A DNA stretch of 64,000 nucleotides from Clostridium swellfunianum. GTDB taxonomy: Bacteria; Bacillota; Clostridia; Clostridiales; Clostridiaceae. Each line of letters opens with the position of its first letter. The stretch's first letter is position 1. Below are positions 43,770-50,778 of the stretch, piece after piece. Position numbers and translations under genes: made by a program. The notes under the pieces are model-generated. The model searched no databases and was not told the DNA's origin. It saw only the letters and a program-made list of their open reading frames with translations. The stretch is taken from the NCBI RefSeq assembly GCF_023656515.1, contig NZ_JAMOFV010000006.1, forward strand, positions 2,605,957 to 2,669,956, given 5' to 3'.

Positions 43770-44915
43770 TTAATCTATACTATTTATTTTTTCTTCTGCT
43801 TGTCTCAAGCATTCTTTTATAGTAATTTCATTGTTAAAAGTCTTAGAAATAGCTTCATAAAGCATTCCAAATTTATCTCCAGCTTTTAATAGCTGTGGTA
43901 ATGGACGTGCATAGTGCTCAATAAGCTCAAGATGCATATCATACCAATTGTATTTGTTTCTGTCCATTAAATAGCTGGACTTTCTTACAGGGGATCCCGC
44001 ATAGCCTCCAACTATTCTATCTACTTCTTTAGAAGTAATATATTTTAAAAACTCGTTAGCTTCTTCTTTCTTATTTGATAAATTATTTATAGCAAAGCTC
44101 CAGGTTACATTCCAGGAGGTTTTTAACGCCGCAAAACCAATGTCTTCTATATCTTCACAGCCATCTCCAAGAACAACTCCTAGCTGACCTCCCCAGGTTA
44201 CAGCAAAAACGCTTTGCTTATTTTGAAAAGCCCTTTTGACTTCATCATTCCCAAAGCTTCCTGTATTATCAGGTGCAAAAGCCTTTAAACTTAAATACTT
44301 TTTAAGAGCCTTTTCACCCTTTTCATTATTAAACTCCGGGGTTAGTGTGGTTTCATTAATTACTTCTATTCCTTCATTTCTTAAATAAGGTATAAAATCT
44401 AAAAATATTTCGCTTGGATGCGCCTTAAGCACTATACCCTGCATTGTGTTATAACCATTGCAGGAAGCTGCCATATCTATAAGTTCATCTGTAGTCATAA
44501 CTTTTTGAGGAAGCTTTCCCATCACTTTTTCCACTATAGACTTTCTATAAAGCACTACGTGTCCATCACAGAAGGATGGGTAAAGATACTGAGCTCCTTC
44601 AAGTTCTATTTCTTTTCTTATTACAGGCAGGATATCCTCGTAACCATATTCTGAAGTTTCATCTTTCTCTACAGCTGCAAGATACCCTTTGTTTATAAAA
44701 TCTTTCATCCAAAGATGTCCTGCTACCATTACAATGTCATATTCCCTTTTTCCTTCAAAAGCTTCAATCATTGTACCATAGTATTCAGTAAAAGGAACTA
44801 TATCAAAATCAACTTTAAAGTTTCCTTTAAAGTTAGATAATATATTATATCTTTCGTCCGTATAAGCATATACAGCTGGATCTCCAACAGCTAAAACCTT
44901 TAACACTTTGCTCAT
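43770..44915 (-). CDS. leaderless extracellular-solute-binding-like protein (cytoplasmic)
   Basis: The 381-residue protein has the fold markers of family 1 ABC solute-binding proteins: YDIVMVAGHLWMKDFINKGY, FAVTWGGQLGVVLGDG, EANEFLKYITSKEV and GGYAGSPVRKSSYL. It starts MSKVLKVLAVGDPAVYAYTD with no signal peptide or lipobox. The eutN stop codon lies only 15 bp upstream and a good ribosome binding site (AGGAAAGGAAG) is present, so no signal has been missed. It should stay in the cytoplasm or associate with the microcompartment. Function unknown. Confidence 0.8.
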   Translation of the reverse strand: MSKVLKVLAVGDPAVYAYTDERYNILSNFKGNFKVDFDIVPFTEYYGTMIEAFEGKREYDIVMVAGHLWMKDFINKGYLAAVEKDETSEYGYEDILPVIRKEIELEGAQYLYPSFCDGHVVLYRKSIVEKVMGKLPQKVMTTDELIDMAASCNGYNTMQGIVLKAHPSEIFLDFIPYLRNEGIEVINETTLTPEFNNEKGEKALKKYLSLKAFAPDNTGSFGNDEVKRAFQNKQSVFAVTWGGQLGVVLGDGCEDIEDIGFAALKTSWNVTWSFAINNLSNKKEEANEFLKYITSKEVDRIVGGYAGSPVRKSSYLMDRNKYNWYDMHLELIEHYARPLPQLLKAGDKFGMLYEAISKTFNNEITIKECLRQAEEKINSID

Positions 44916-44930
44916 AACTATCTTCCTTTC

Positions 44931-45185
44931 CTAGAAGCTAGGCTCTTTATCTAAAATTCCAACTACAATAGCATCTACTGGCGCTTCCTTGCTTAGAGCA
45001 TATTTTGTCATTTCTCCCTTAGTTATTAAAACAAGTTCACCTATGCCCGCCCCTATAACATCAGCAGCTATAAAGTAGTCCTTGTTACTACCATAAAAAG
45101 GTTCTATAACAAGAAGCTTTAACCCCTGAAGGCTATCATACTTTCTTGAGGATACTACTGTACTGACTACCTTTCCTACTACCAC
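44931..45185 (-). CDS. eutN: BMC-P pentameric vertex protein (EutN/CcmL family)
   Basis: The 84-residue protein has family features VVGKVVSTVVSSRKYDSLQG, KLLVIEPFYG, AADVIGAGIGELVLITKG and the terminal DAIVVGILD. Pentamers cap the vertices of the icosahedral shell. This is the only BMC-P gene in the locus. GTG start at 45185 after AGGGAGG. It is separated from pduL by a strong hairpin. Confidence 0.95.
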   Translation of the reverse strand: MVVGKVVSTVVSSRKYDSLQGLKLLVIEPFYGSNKDYFIAADVIGAGIGELVLITKGEMTKYALSKEAPVDAIVVGILDKEPSF

Positions 45186-45255
45186 TATCTTACCTCCCTT
45201 TAGGAAATCAACACCTTAAATCAAAAAGCGCCCTGAATTTTTCCTTAATTAAATT

Positions 45256-45283
45256 TATAGAAAACCCCTGGGGGTTTTCTATA
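45256..45283. promoter_or_regulatory. intercistronic hairpin between pduL and eutN
   Basis: A perfect 13-bp stem TATAGAAAACCCC / GGGGTTTTCTATA with a 2-nt centre. On the minus (coding) strand the following sequence, AATTTAATTAAGG, is a weak U-tract, so it may attenuate or protect the upstream mRNA rather than terminate fully. Confidence 0.7.
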
Positions 45284-45292
45284 GCTTTTTTA

Positions 45293-45961
45293 TTATTTAT
45301 TTTTAACTATTTCTACTAGATCACCGTTGCTTATTAAAAATGCATTTGCTTCATCTACATCAATATGCATATCAAGTGCATAATCCTCTCTTACTCTTAT
45401 AAGAACCTTATCAAATACTCCGCCTCTTGGCGTGTGTACCTTAACACTTACAACTTCACCATCTGAAACGTTATATTCAGCTGCATCTGCTGGAGTCATG
45501 TGTATATGCCGTTCAGCTACTATGCAGCCTTTGTCGATTGCTAAGCTTCCTTTAGGGCCAATTAGAACTATGCCTGGTGTATTATCAATATTACCACTGT
45601 CTCTTACTACAGGTTTTACTCCCAATACCCTTGAATCTGTTGCACTTATTTCAATTTGAGTTTCTTTTCTTATAGGTCCTAAGACTCTTACGTTATCTAT
45701 CTTACCTCTAGGTCCTTGAAGCGTAACTTTTTCTTCTGCTGCATACTGACCTGGCTGAGATATATCTTTTACCTTTATAAGTTCATGACCTGAACCAAAT
45801 AGAGTTTCAAGATGTTCCTTTTTAAGATGTAGGTGTCTCGCTGAGATACTTACTGGTACTAAGCTTTTGTCCTTTTTAATCTCTATTCCTAAAGCTGAAG
45901 CTTCTTTTACTACGATTTCTGTTATAAGCTTAACCATTTCATTTTGAGAGTTATTTATCAT
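45293..45961 (-). CDS. pduL: PduL-type phosphate acyltransferase
   Basis: The 222-residue protein has two zinc-binding beta-barrel halves, with His motifs SARHLHLKKEHLE and AERHIHMTPADAAEY and the VRVLGPIRKETQIEIS segment. It converts acyl-CoA and phosphate to acyl-phosphate and CoA inside microcompartments, recycling CoA for the aldehyde dehydrogenase. The N-terminal ~22 residues (NEMVKLITEIVVKEASALG) form an amphipathic helix typical of encapsulation peptides. 14 bp after the BMC-H gene. Confidence 0.95.
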   Translation of the reverse strand: MINNSQNEMVKLITEIVVKEASALGIEIKKDKSLVPVSISARHLHLKKEHLETLFGSGHELIKVKDISQPGQYAAEEKVTLQGPRGKIDNVRVLGPIRKETQIEISATDSRVLGVKPVVRDSGNIDNTPGIVLIGPKGSLAIDKGCIVAERHIHMTPADAAEYNVSDGEVVSVKVHTPRGGVFDKVLIRVREDYALDMHIDVDEANAFLISNGDLVEIVKNK

Positions 45962-45975
45962 TAACCATCACCCTA

Positions 45976-46248
45976 TTATTTCACTATAGGAAGTATCTTA
46001 TCTATATCACTATGAGGTCTTGCTATTACATGTGAAGCTACTAATTCTCCGACTCTCTGAGCTGCTTCTACTCCAACTTCAACTGCAGCCTTAACTGCGC
46101 CTACATCACCCTTAACTATTACAGTTACAAGTCCTGAACCTATTTTCTCAGTTCCTACAACCTCTACATTTGCTGCTTTAAGCATTGCATCTGCTGCCTC
46201 TATTGCTGCTGTTAATCCTCTTGTTTCAATTACTCCTAGTGAATTCAT
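45976..46248 (-). CDS. BMC-H shell hexamer protein (PduA/EutM-like)
   Basis: A 90-residue single BMC domain of canonical form: [52 protein letters not shown] and [10 protein letters not shown]. The KIGSG pore region matches PduA/EutM/PduJ, so it is probably the main facet hexamer. Start ATG at 46248 after AAAGGAGG. Confidence 0.95.
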   Translation of the reverse strand: MNSLGVIETRGLTAAIEAADAMLKAANVEVVGTEKIGSGLVTVIVKGDVGAVKAAVEVGVEAAQRVGELVASHVIARPHSDIDKILPIVK

Positions 46249-46263
46249 TTAATAATTCCTCCT

Positions 46264-46638
46264 TTATTCTTCATTTTCTTGCTTAAATTCTTCATTACTT
46301 TCTTCAAGTTTTTTATTCTTTTTCTTTTTTGGTAACTCCTTTGTTTTAGACACTTCATTTTTAACTATAAACTTCATAATTTCTTCGTGCGGCCTTGTAA
46401 TTACAACTGCATTTTTAAGGAAATCTTCCCTGCCTTCACATACTTCTCTTGCAGCCTCAACTGCTGCTTGAACATTGCTTATAGATCCACCTACAATTAT
46501 GGTAACAAGTCTTCCACCCAATGCCTTTTCACTGCCTAAAAACTCTACCTCTGAAGCCTTACACATAGCATCCAACACCTGAAGGGCAAGGGTGTAATAC
46601 TTAACATCAACTATTCCAACTGCTTCATATTGCTTCAT
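46264..46638 (-). CDS. BMC-H shell protein with charged C-terminal tail
   Basis: A BMC domain (residues 1-92: EAVGIVDVKYYTLALQVLDA, VEFLGSEKALGGRLVTIIVG, NAVVITRPHEEIM) is followed by a ~30-residue Lys/Glu/Asn-rich tail (KTKELPKKKKNKKLEE...). The pore segment ALGGR differs from the GSG of its neighbours. Tails of this type may bind cargo or DNA/cytoskeletal partners; that is inference. Its start overlaps the upstream BMC-H gene by 14 bp, implying coupled translation. Confidence 0.93.
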   Translation of the reverse strand: MKQYEAVGIVDVKYYTLALQVLDAMCKASEVEFLGSEKALGGRLVTIIVGGSISNVQAAVEAAREVCEGREDFLKNAVVITRPHEEIMKFIVKNEVSKTKELPKKKKNKKLEESNEEFKQENEE

Positions 46639-46903
46639 TTATCCTATCCCCTTTCAAGTCAATAAGTGGCTTTGCTATAGAGTGAACCGCTACAAGTTCT
46701 CCTGTGCTTTGAGCAGCTTCAGCACCATAATCTAACGCTTCTTTAACTGAAGCTATATCACCTTCAATTATTGTAGTAACCAAACCAGAACCTATTTGTT
46801 CCTGCTTGACTATATCTACATAAGCCATCTTCAGCATCATATCTGCTGCTCTAAGAGCTGCAGCATACCCTCTTGTTTCAATAATTCCAATAGCTTTACT
46901 CAT
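46625..46903 (-). CDS. BMC-H shell hexamer protein
   Basis: A 92-residue canonical BMC domain (AIGIIETRGYAAALRAADMM, VDIVKQEQIGSGLVTTIIEG, VAVHSIAKPL) with the GSG pore motif. The start is ATG at 46903 after ATAGGAG; an ATG six codons upstream overlaps that site. It overlaps the tailed BMC-H gene downstream. Confidence 0.95.
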   Translation of the reverse strand: MSKAIGIIETRGYAAALRAADMMLKMAYVDIVKQEQIGSGLVTTIIEGDIASVKEALDYGAEAAQSTGELVAVHSIAKPLIDLKGDRINEAI

Positions 46904-46921
46904 TTTCTTCACTCCTATCAA

Positions 46922-47251
46922 CTAAGCCTGCTTACACTTAACTTTGCCAGTGTGAAGAAGCTTTTCAAGTTCCTCAGAATAAGAAGTTATGCAATGTATT
47001 ACTATCTCTTCCTCTGGTATATATCTTAATGCTGCTTCCTTTGCAACCTCTAATGCTGTCTTTACATCACTTATATCTCCAACAAATTTAACTTGAACTA
47101 CTACAGGTATAAAAGCATTATCTCCTGCTTTTGGATTATTGCAATCCATTGCTAGTATTTTTATGTTGGCTGCCTTACAAGCTTTATCCATAGCTGCTAA
47201 TGCTACACTGTAGCCTTGTACCTCTAATAAACCTAATGCCTTAAAATCCAT
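46922..47251 (-). CDS. divergent BMC-H shell protein
   Basis: A 109-residue BMC domain (ALGLLEVQGYSVALAAMDKA) with an insertion after strand 2 (MDCNNPKAGDNAFIPVVVQV), where the usual IGSG pore turn would be, and a longer C-terminus. The altered pore and the Cys in the insertion suggest a specialised pore or cofactor site. The start is ATG at 47251, six bases after AGGTG. First shell gene in the operon, 15 bp after the aldehyde dehydrogenase gene. Confidence 0.88.
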   Translation of the reverse strand: MDFKALGLLEVQGYSVALAAMDKACKAANIKILAMDCNNPKAGDNAFIPVVVQVKFVGDISDVKTALEVAKEAALRYIPEEEIVIHCITSYSEELEKLLHTGKVKCKQA

Positions 47252-47266
47252 GTTTTTCACCTATCG

Positions 47267-48808
47267 CTATACTATTCTAAATCCACCTTCAGCAAGAACA
47301 CATCTGCGTTTCCTTGTGAAGTTTTTAGCTGAAGTTAAGCCTTCTCCTGTTGGTCCTGCAATAGACATCGTTGTATATCCTTCTCCTTCAAATCCAACTC
47401 CTGCTAAAGAGGACGCATTCTTTACAAAAATTGTAGTTCCTATGGCTCTAGCAAACTTTGTTAGGTTGTCCACATTTTTTGAGTGCATCATAGCAGTATG
47501 CCTATTACCATGTTCAGCTTCTACAGCTAAGTCAATAGCTTCATCTACGTTTCTAACTCTTACTATTGGCATAACTGGCATCATCTGCTCTAATTGAACA
47601 TAAGGATGATCAAATTCTGCTTCAAAAATTAATAAATTAACTTCCTTGTCTGTTCTAACACCCAGCTTTTCAAGGAAAAGTGAAGCATCCTTGCCTACCC
47701 AATCCTTCGCTACATGATATTCTCTCTTGTTATCTAAAGAACAACCTCTAGCTACTTTATTAACGTTCTCTTCTAGAGCAAACTGCATTACAAATTCTAC
47801 TTCTCTCTTGGAAAGCATATATGCTCCATTATTTAGCATGTGGAATATGAGTTCATCAGCTGCTTTGTCTACTACGAAAACTTCTTTTTCTGCGATACAT
47901 AAGATATTGTTATCGAAGGAAGCTCCCTTTATAATCTCCTTAGCAGCATGTTCTAAATCTGCAGTCTCATCAACTATAACCGGTGGATTTCCTGCTCCAG
48001 CTCCAATAGCCTTCTTACCTGACTGCAAAAGTGTTTTTACAAGCCCAGGTCCACCTGTTCCAACCAATAGCCTTATCTTTGGATTTGTTGTAAGTTCCTT
48101 TAAAGTATCCATGTTTGGAATTCTAACCATATTAACTAGGTTTGCAGGTCCGCCAGCTTCTACTATGGTTTTATTTAAAAGTTCTACTACATATGCACAG
48201 GAATTTTTAGAAGAAGGATGTACATTGAAAACAACTGTATTTCCACCTGCTATCATTCCTATAGAGTTGTTTAAAATAGTTTCAATTGGATTTGTAACAG
48301 GTGTAACTGCTCCTATTACTCCGAATGCTCCATTCTCTACTATTGTCAAACCGCTGTCTCCTGAAAAAGCTTCTGTTTTTAAGTCTTCTACGCCAGGGGT
48401 TTTAGCTGCAACTAATTCTAATTTAGCTAATTTATCTCTATATTTACCAAGCTTTGTTTCGTCATAAACCATTTTAGCTAAGGTTTCTTTATTGCTTAAT
48501 ATCATCTTTCTAATAGCATTTATAATTCTTTCCCTATCATCTAAATTACACTTTTTAATAAAGTTCTTCTGCGCTTTATCAGCTGCTTCTATAGCCTCAG
48601 CCATATTTTCAAAGACTCCGCTTACGGGAGGAAGCTTGCTGTAATTTGAAGTTGATTCAGGGTTAACAATATTACTTGGAGCAATTTTTATTTCCTTTAA
48701 AGCCTCAACCTGCTGCTTTGCTTCACTTACTCCTTGGATACCGGATATGTTTTTCACTACTTGTTCTATTATGCTTTGCAAGTCTTTTTCTGTTATATTT
48801 ACACTCAA
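47267..48808 (-). CDS. pduP: CoA-acylating aldehyde dehydrogenase (PduP/EutE-like)
   Basis: About 513 residues. The catalytic Cys is in SFDNNILCIAEKEVFVV, and other family features are GAVTPVTNPIETILNNSIG, VGTGGPGLVKTLLQSGKKAIG and GAGNPPVIVDETADLEHAA. It oxidises an aldehyde to acyl-CoA with NAD+ and CoA. The N-terminal helix ITEKDLQSIIEQVVKNISGI is an encapsulation-peptide-like amphipathic helix, followed by a linker rich in Pro/Ser/Asn. The start is TTG at 48808, eight bases after GGAGG. 17 bp after the aldolase gene. Confidence 0.94.
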   Translation of the reverse strand: MSVNITEKDLQSIIEQVVKNISGIQGVSEAKQQVEALKEIKIAPSNIVNPESTSNYSKLPPVSGVFENMAEAIEAADKAQKNFIKKCNLDDRERIINAIRKMILSNKETLAKMVYDETKLGKYRDKLAKLELVAAKTPGVEDLKTEAFSGDSGLTIVENGAFGVIGAVTPVTNPIETILNNSIGMIAGGNTVVFNVHPSSKNSCAYVVELLNKTIVEAGGPANLVNMVRIPNMDTLKELTTNPKIRLLVGTGGPGLVKTLLQSGKKAIGAGAGNPPVIVDETADLEHAAKEIIKGASFDNNILCIAEKEVFVVDKAADELIFHMLNNGAYMLSKREVEFVMQFALEENVNKVARGCSLDNKREYHVAKDWVGKDASLFLEKLGVRTDKEVNLLIFEAEFDHPYVQLEQMMPVMPIVRVRNVDEAIDLAVEAEHGNRHTAMMHSKNVDNLTKFARAIGTTIFVKNASSLAGVGFEGEGYTTMSIAGPTGEGLTSAKNFTRKRRCVLAEGGFRIV

Positions 48809-48825
48809 CAGTGCCACCTCCTACT

Positions 48826-49617
48826 CTAGCCTTTTAATCCTCTCAATACTTGTTCTGTTACCTTAGCTACTATAACTTTAATAGCTTCATCCTTATCTAT
48901 TTCTTTATCTACTTTACTAGTCTTTGGTTCTTCTATCTTACATGGAGGTACTCCTCCACTTTTTATTCCCATCTTTTCTCTTATTTTCAAAAGCTCATCT
49001 ACTTGATTGCAGCTTAGTTCATTTGACTTATTTATTATCTTGCCTGTATACATAAGTATAAGTGCATAGTGCTCTAATGATTCCATTCTATGGTAAGCTT
49101 CAATCGGGTCACTTCCCCAGGTTAAAGCTCCGTGGTTTGCAAGAAGTACAGCATTATAATCCTTACAATAAGGAGCAATGGAATCTGGCACTTCTTGAGT
49201 TCCTGGTGTAGCATATGGTGCTACAGGCACATTCCCAAGAAGAACTACTGCTTCTGGAAGCACTGCCTTATCAAGCTGTATTCCTGCTATAGCGAAAGAA
49301 GTTGCTACAGGTGGGTGAGCATGGCACACTGCATTTACCTCTGGGTTTTCATTATATACCCTAAGGTGCATTTTAACCTCTGAAGAAGGCTTGCATTTTC
49401 CTGAAAGCACATTTCCCTTCAAATCCATTTTAACAAGCATATCTGGAGTCATAAATCCTTTGCTTACTCCTGTTGGAGTGCACCAAATTGTATTTGGTCC
49501 GACCTTTACAGATATGTTTCCATCGTTTGCAGCAACAAAGTTTCTGTTGTACATTCTCTTACCTATTTCACATATTACATTTTTTGCTTCAAAGTCTGAG
49601 TAATACTTTTTCTGCAT
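48826..49617 (-). CDS. class II (zinc) sugar-phosphate aldolase of the microcompartment
   Basis: The 263-residue aldolase II/adducin-family enzyme has NDGNISVKVG and TPTGVSKGFMTPDMLVK (phosphate site), and catalytic Glu in KPSSEVKMHLRVY. The zinc His residues are in VCHAHPPVATSFA and LLANHGALTWG. Relatives cleave fuculose/rhamnulose/ribulose-1-phosphates to DHAP plus an aldehyde. A C-terminal extension (linker, then DEAIKVIVAKVTEQVLRGLK) looks like an encapsulation peptide. No fucose/rhamnose isomerase or kinase is present; MtnA and MtnK in the next operon would supply a 5-substituted ribulose-1-phosphate. Note that MtnB dehydratase belongs to the same superfamily. Confidence 0.92.
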   Translation of the reverse strand: MQKKYYSDFEAKNVICEIGKRMYNRNFVAANDGNISVKVGPNTIWCTPTGVSKGFMTPDMLVKMDLKGNVLSGKCKPSSEVKMHLRVYNENPEVNAVCHAHPPVATSFAIAGIQLDKAVLPEAVVLLGNVPVAPYATPGTQEVPDSIAPYCKDYNAVLLANHGALTWGSDPIEAYHRMESLEHYALILMYTGKIINKSNELSCNQVDELLKIREKMGIKSGGVPPCKIEEPKTSKVDKEIDKDEAIKVIVAKVTEQVLRGLKG

Positions 49618-49707
49618 TATTTTCCTCCCCTCTCAAATTCGTTACAAGTCAAAATGACTACACAAAACATCTATTTGAATCGTTTTCTTTTGTAACAAAC
49701 CAAGACA

Positions 49708-49735
49708 TTTATACATAACGTTAGGACAAACTCAA
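49708..49735 (-). promoter_or_regulatory. promoter of the BMC operon
   Basis: On the minus strand: TTGAGT (49735-49730), 16-bp spacer, TATAAA (49713-49708), about 90 bp upstream of the aldolase start. The leader contains TTGGTTTGTTAC and GAAAACG, resembling the operator units. Confidence 0.65.
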
Positions 49736-49798
49736 TATTATTCCTATCGATTAGTTTTTCTATAGTTTAATTTTACTACTTCTAGTTAAATTAATCAA

Positions 49799-49858
49799 TA
49801 TTTTTTTGGTTTTATTTTTGTTTTCTTTGTTTTAACCAAAAATAATCAAAAATATTGC
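49799..49858. promoter_or_regulatory. DeoR-type operator region between divergent promoters
   Basis: Direct repeats of a TTTGTTT-like unit (TTTTTGTTTT, CTTTGTTTT) lie inside an inverted repeat TTTTTGGTT..AACCAAAAA and AATATTTTT..AAAAATATT. This is the kind of repeat used by DeoR-family sugar repressors. It sits between the BMC and deoR promoters. Confidence 0.6.
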
Positions 49859-49866
49859 CATAATAT

Positions 49867-49895
49867 TTGATGTGTTTAACAGTAAATGTTATAAT
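49867..49895 (+). promoter_or_regulatory. promoter of the DeoR-family regulator
   Basis: TTGATG (49867-49872), 17-bp spacer, TATAAT (49890-49895), 33 bp upstream of the ATG. Confidence 0.8.
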
Positions 49896-49928
49896 TATCT
49901 TAATAAATACGAAAAGAGGAGAAGATCC

Positions 49929-50690
49929 ATGCTTCCAATCGCTAGAAAAAATAAAATCAAAGAAATAATAAAAGAAAAAAAAAGTGTTACAGTTTCAGAG
50001 TTAGCAAAATCCTTTAAGGTTACTGAGGAGACTATAAGAAAAGATCTTCAAAGTTTAGAAGAAGAGGGTTTTTTAACAAGAACATACGGGGGAGCTTATA
50101 TACCCGACGGCGTTGAAAACGATGTCGATATTACTTTAAGAGAACATATCCATATAGAAGGAAAACAAAAGATTGCAGCTGAATGCTTAAATTATATCAA
50201 CAATGGCGACTCTATATTTCTAGATGCCTCTTCGACTTCACTTTATATAGCCGAAAGCTTGAAGAATAAACGTTTAACTGTGACTACTAACTCAATTAAA
50301 ATAGTAGAGCATCTAGCTAGCAATCCAAATATCAAGCTTATTATTATAGGTGGACGAATAGAGCAAGCTTCTATGTCTGTCTTAGGCCGAAATGCTGAAT
50401 CCAATATGAACAACTATTTCTTTGATGCTGCTTTTATTTCCTGCAGAGCACTAAGCATGCAGCACGGAATTACAGACTCTAATGAAATGCAGGCAGAAAT
50501 AAGAAAAATAGCTATCGAGCACTCTAATAGAGCTTTTTTGGTTGCTGATTATACTAAATTTGATAGGACTGCTTTTACAAAAATCTGTGACTACAAGACA
50601 ATTAACACCTTAATTGTAGATAAGTCGTTGAGTGATGAATGGAAATTATTTTTACAAAGTTATGATATTAATTTAATCGAGTGCGAATAG
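49929..50690 (+). CDS. DeoR-family transcriptional regulator
   Basis: About 253 residues. The N-terminal winged helix is typical (MLPIARKNKIKEIIKEKKSV, VSELAKSFKVTEETIRKDLQ, EEEGFLTRTYGGAY). The C-terminal DeoRC sensor domain has IFLDASSTSLYIAESL, TVTTNSIKIVEHLA, IIIGGRIEQASMSVLG, FISCRALSMQHGITDSNEMQAEIRK (written in parts) and the terminal VADYTKFDRTAFT. Effectors are usually phosphorylated sugars, here possibly a ribulose-1-phosphate. ATG at 49929 after AAGAGGAG. It lies between the two operons it probably controls. Confidence 0.92.
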   Translation: MLPIARKNKIKEIIKEKKSVTVSELAKSFKVTEETIRKDLQSLEEEGFLTRTYGGAYIPDGVENDVDITLREHIHIEGKQKIAAECLNYINNGDSIFLDASSTSLYIAESLKNKRLTVTTNSIKIVEHLASNPNIKLIIIGGRIEQASMSVLGRNAESNMNNYFFDAAFISCRALSMQHGITDSNEMQAEIRKIAIEHSNRAFLVADYTKFDRTAFTKICDYKTINTLIVDKSLSDEWKLFLQSYDINLIECE

Positions 50691-50731
50691 CATTTAATTA
50701 AACATTTTAATAATGAAAATGATATATTAAG

Positions 50732-50768
50732 AAAGTCCTCAGCTGTATTTAAAAAAGCTGAGGACTTT
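50732..50768. terminator. bidirectional terminator between deoR and mtnA
   Basis: A 13-bp stem AAAGTCCTCAGCT / AGCTGAGGACTTT with T-runs on both strands. Confidence 0.92.
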
Positions 50769-50778
50769 TTATTACTGT

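Noticed and set aside
43770-44930. Possible frameshift or missed signal peptide upstream of the solute-binding-like gene
   Set aside because: The eutN stop codon is 15 bp upstream and the ATG has its own ribosome binding site, so there is no room for a signal peptide.
48826-49617. Fucose/rhamnose-type (fuculose-phosphate) microcompartment
   Set aside because: The aldolase is of that type, but no fucose/rhamnose isomerase, kinase, mutarotase or lactaldehyde reductase gene is in the locus, whereas mtnK, mtnA and a pentose importer are.
49799-49858. Short spaced AT repeats as a CRISPR remnant
   Set aside because: Units are under 12 bp, irregularly spaced and lie between two divergent promoters; no cas genes are present.
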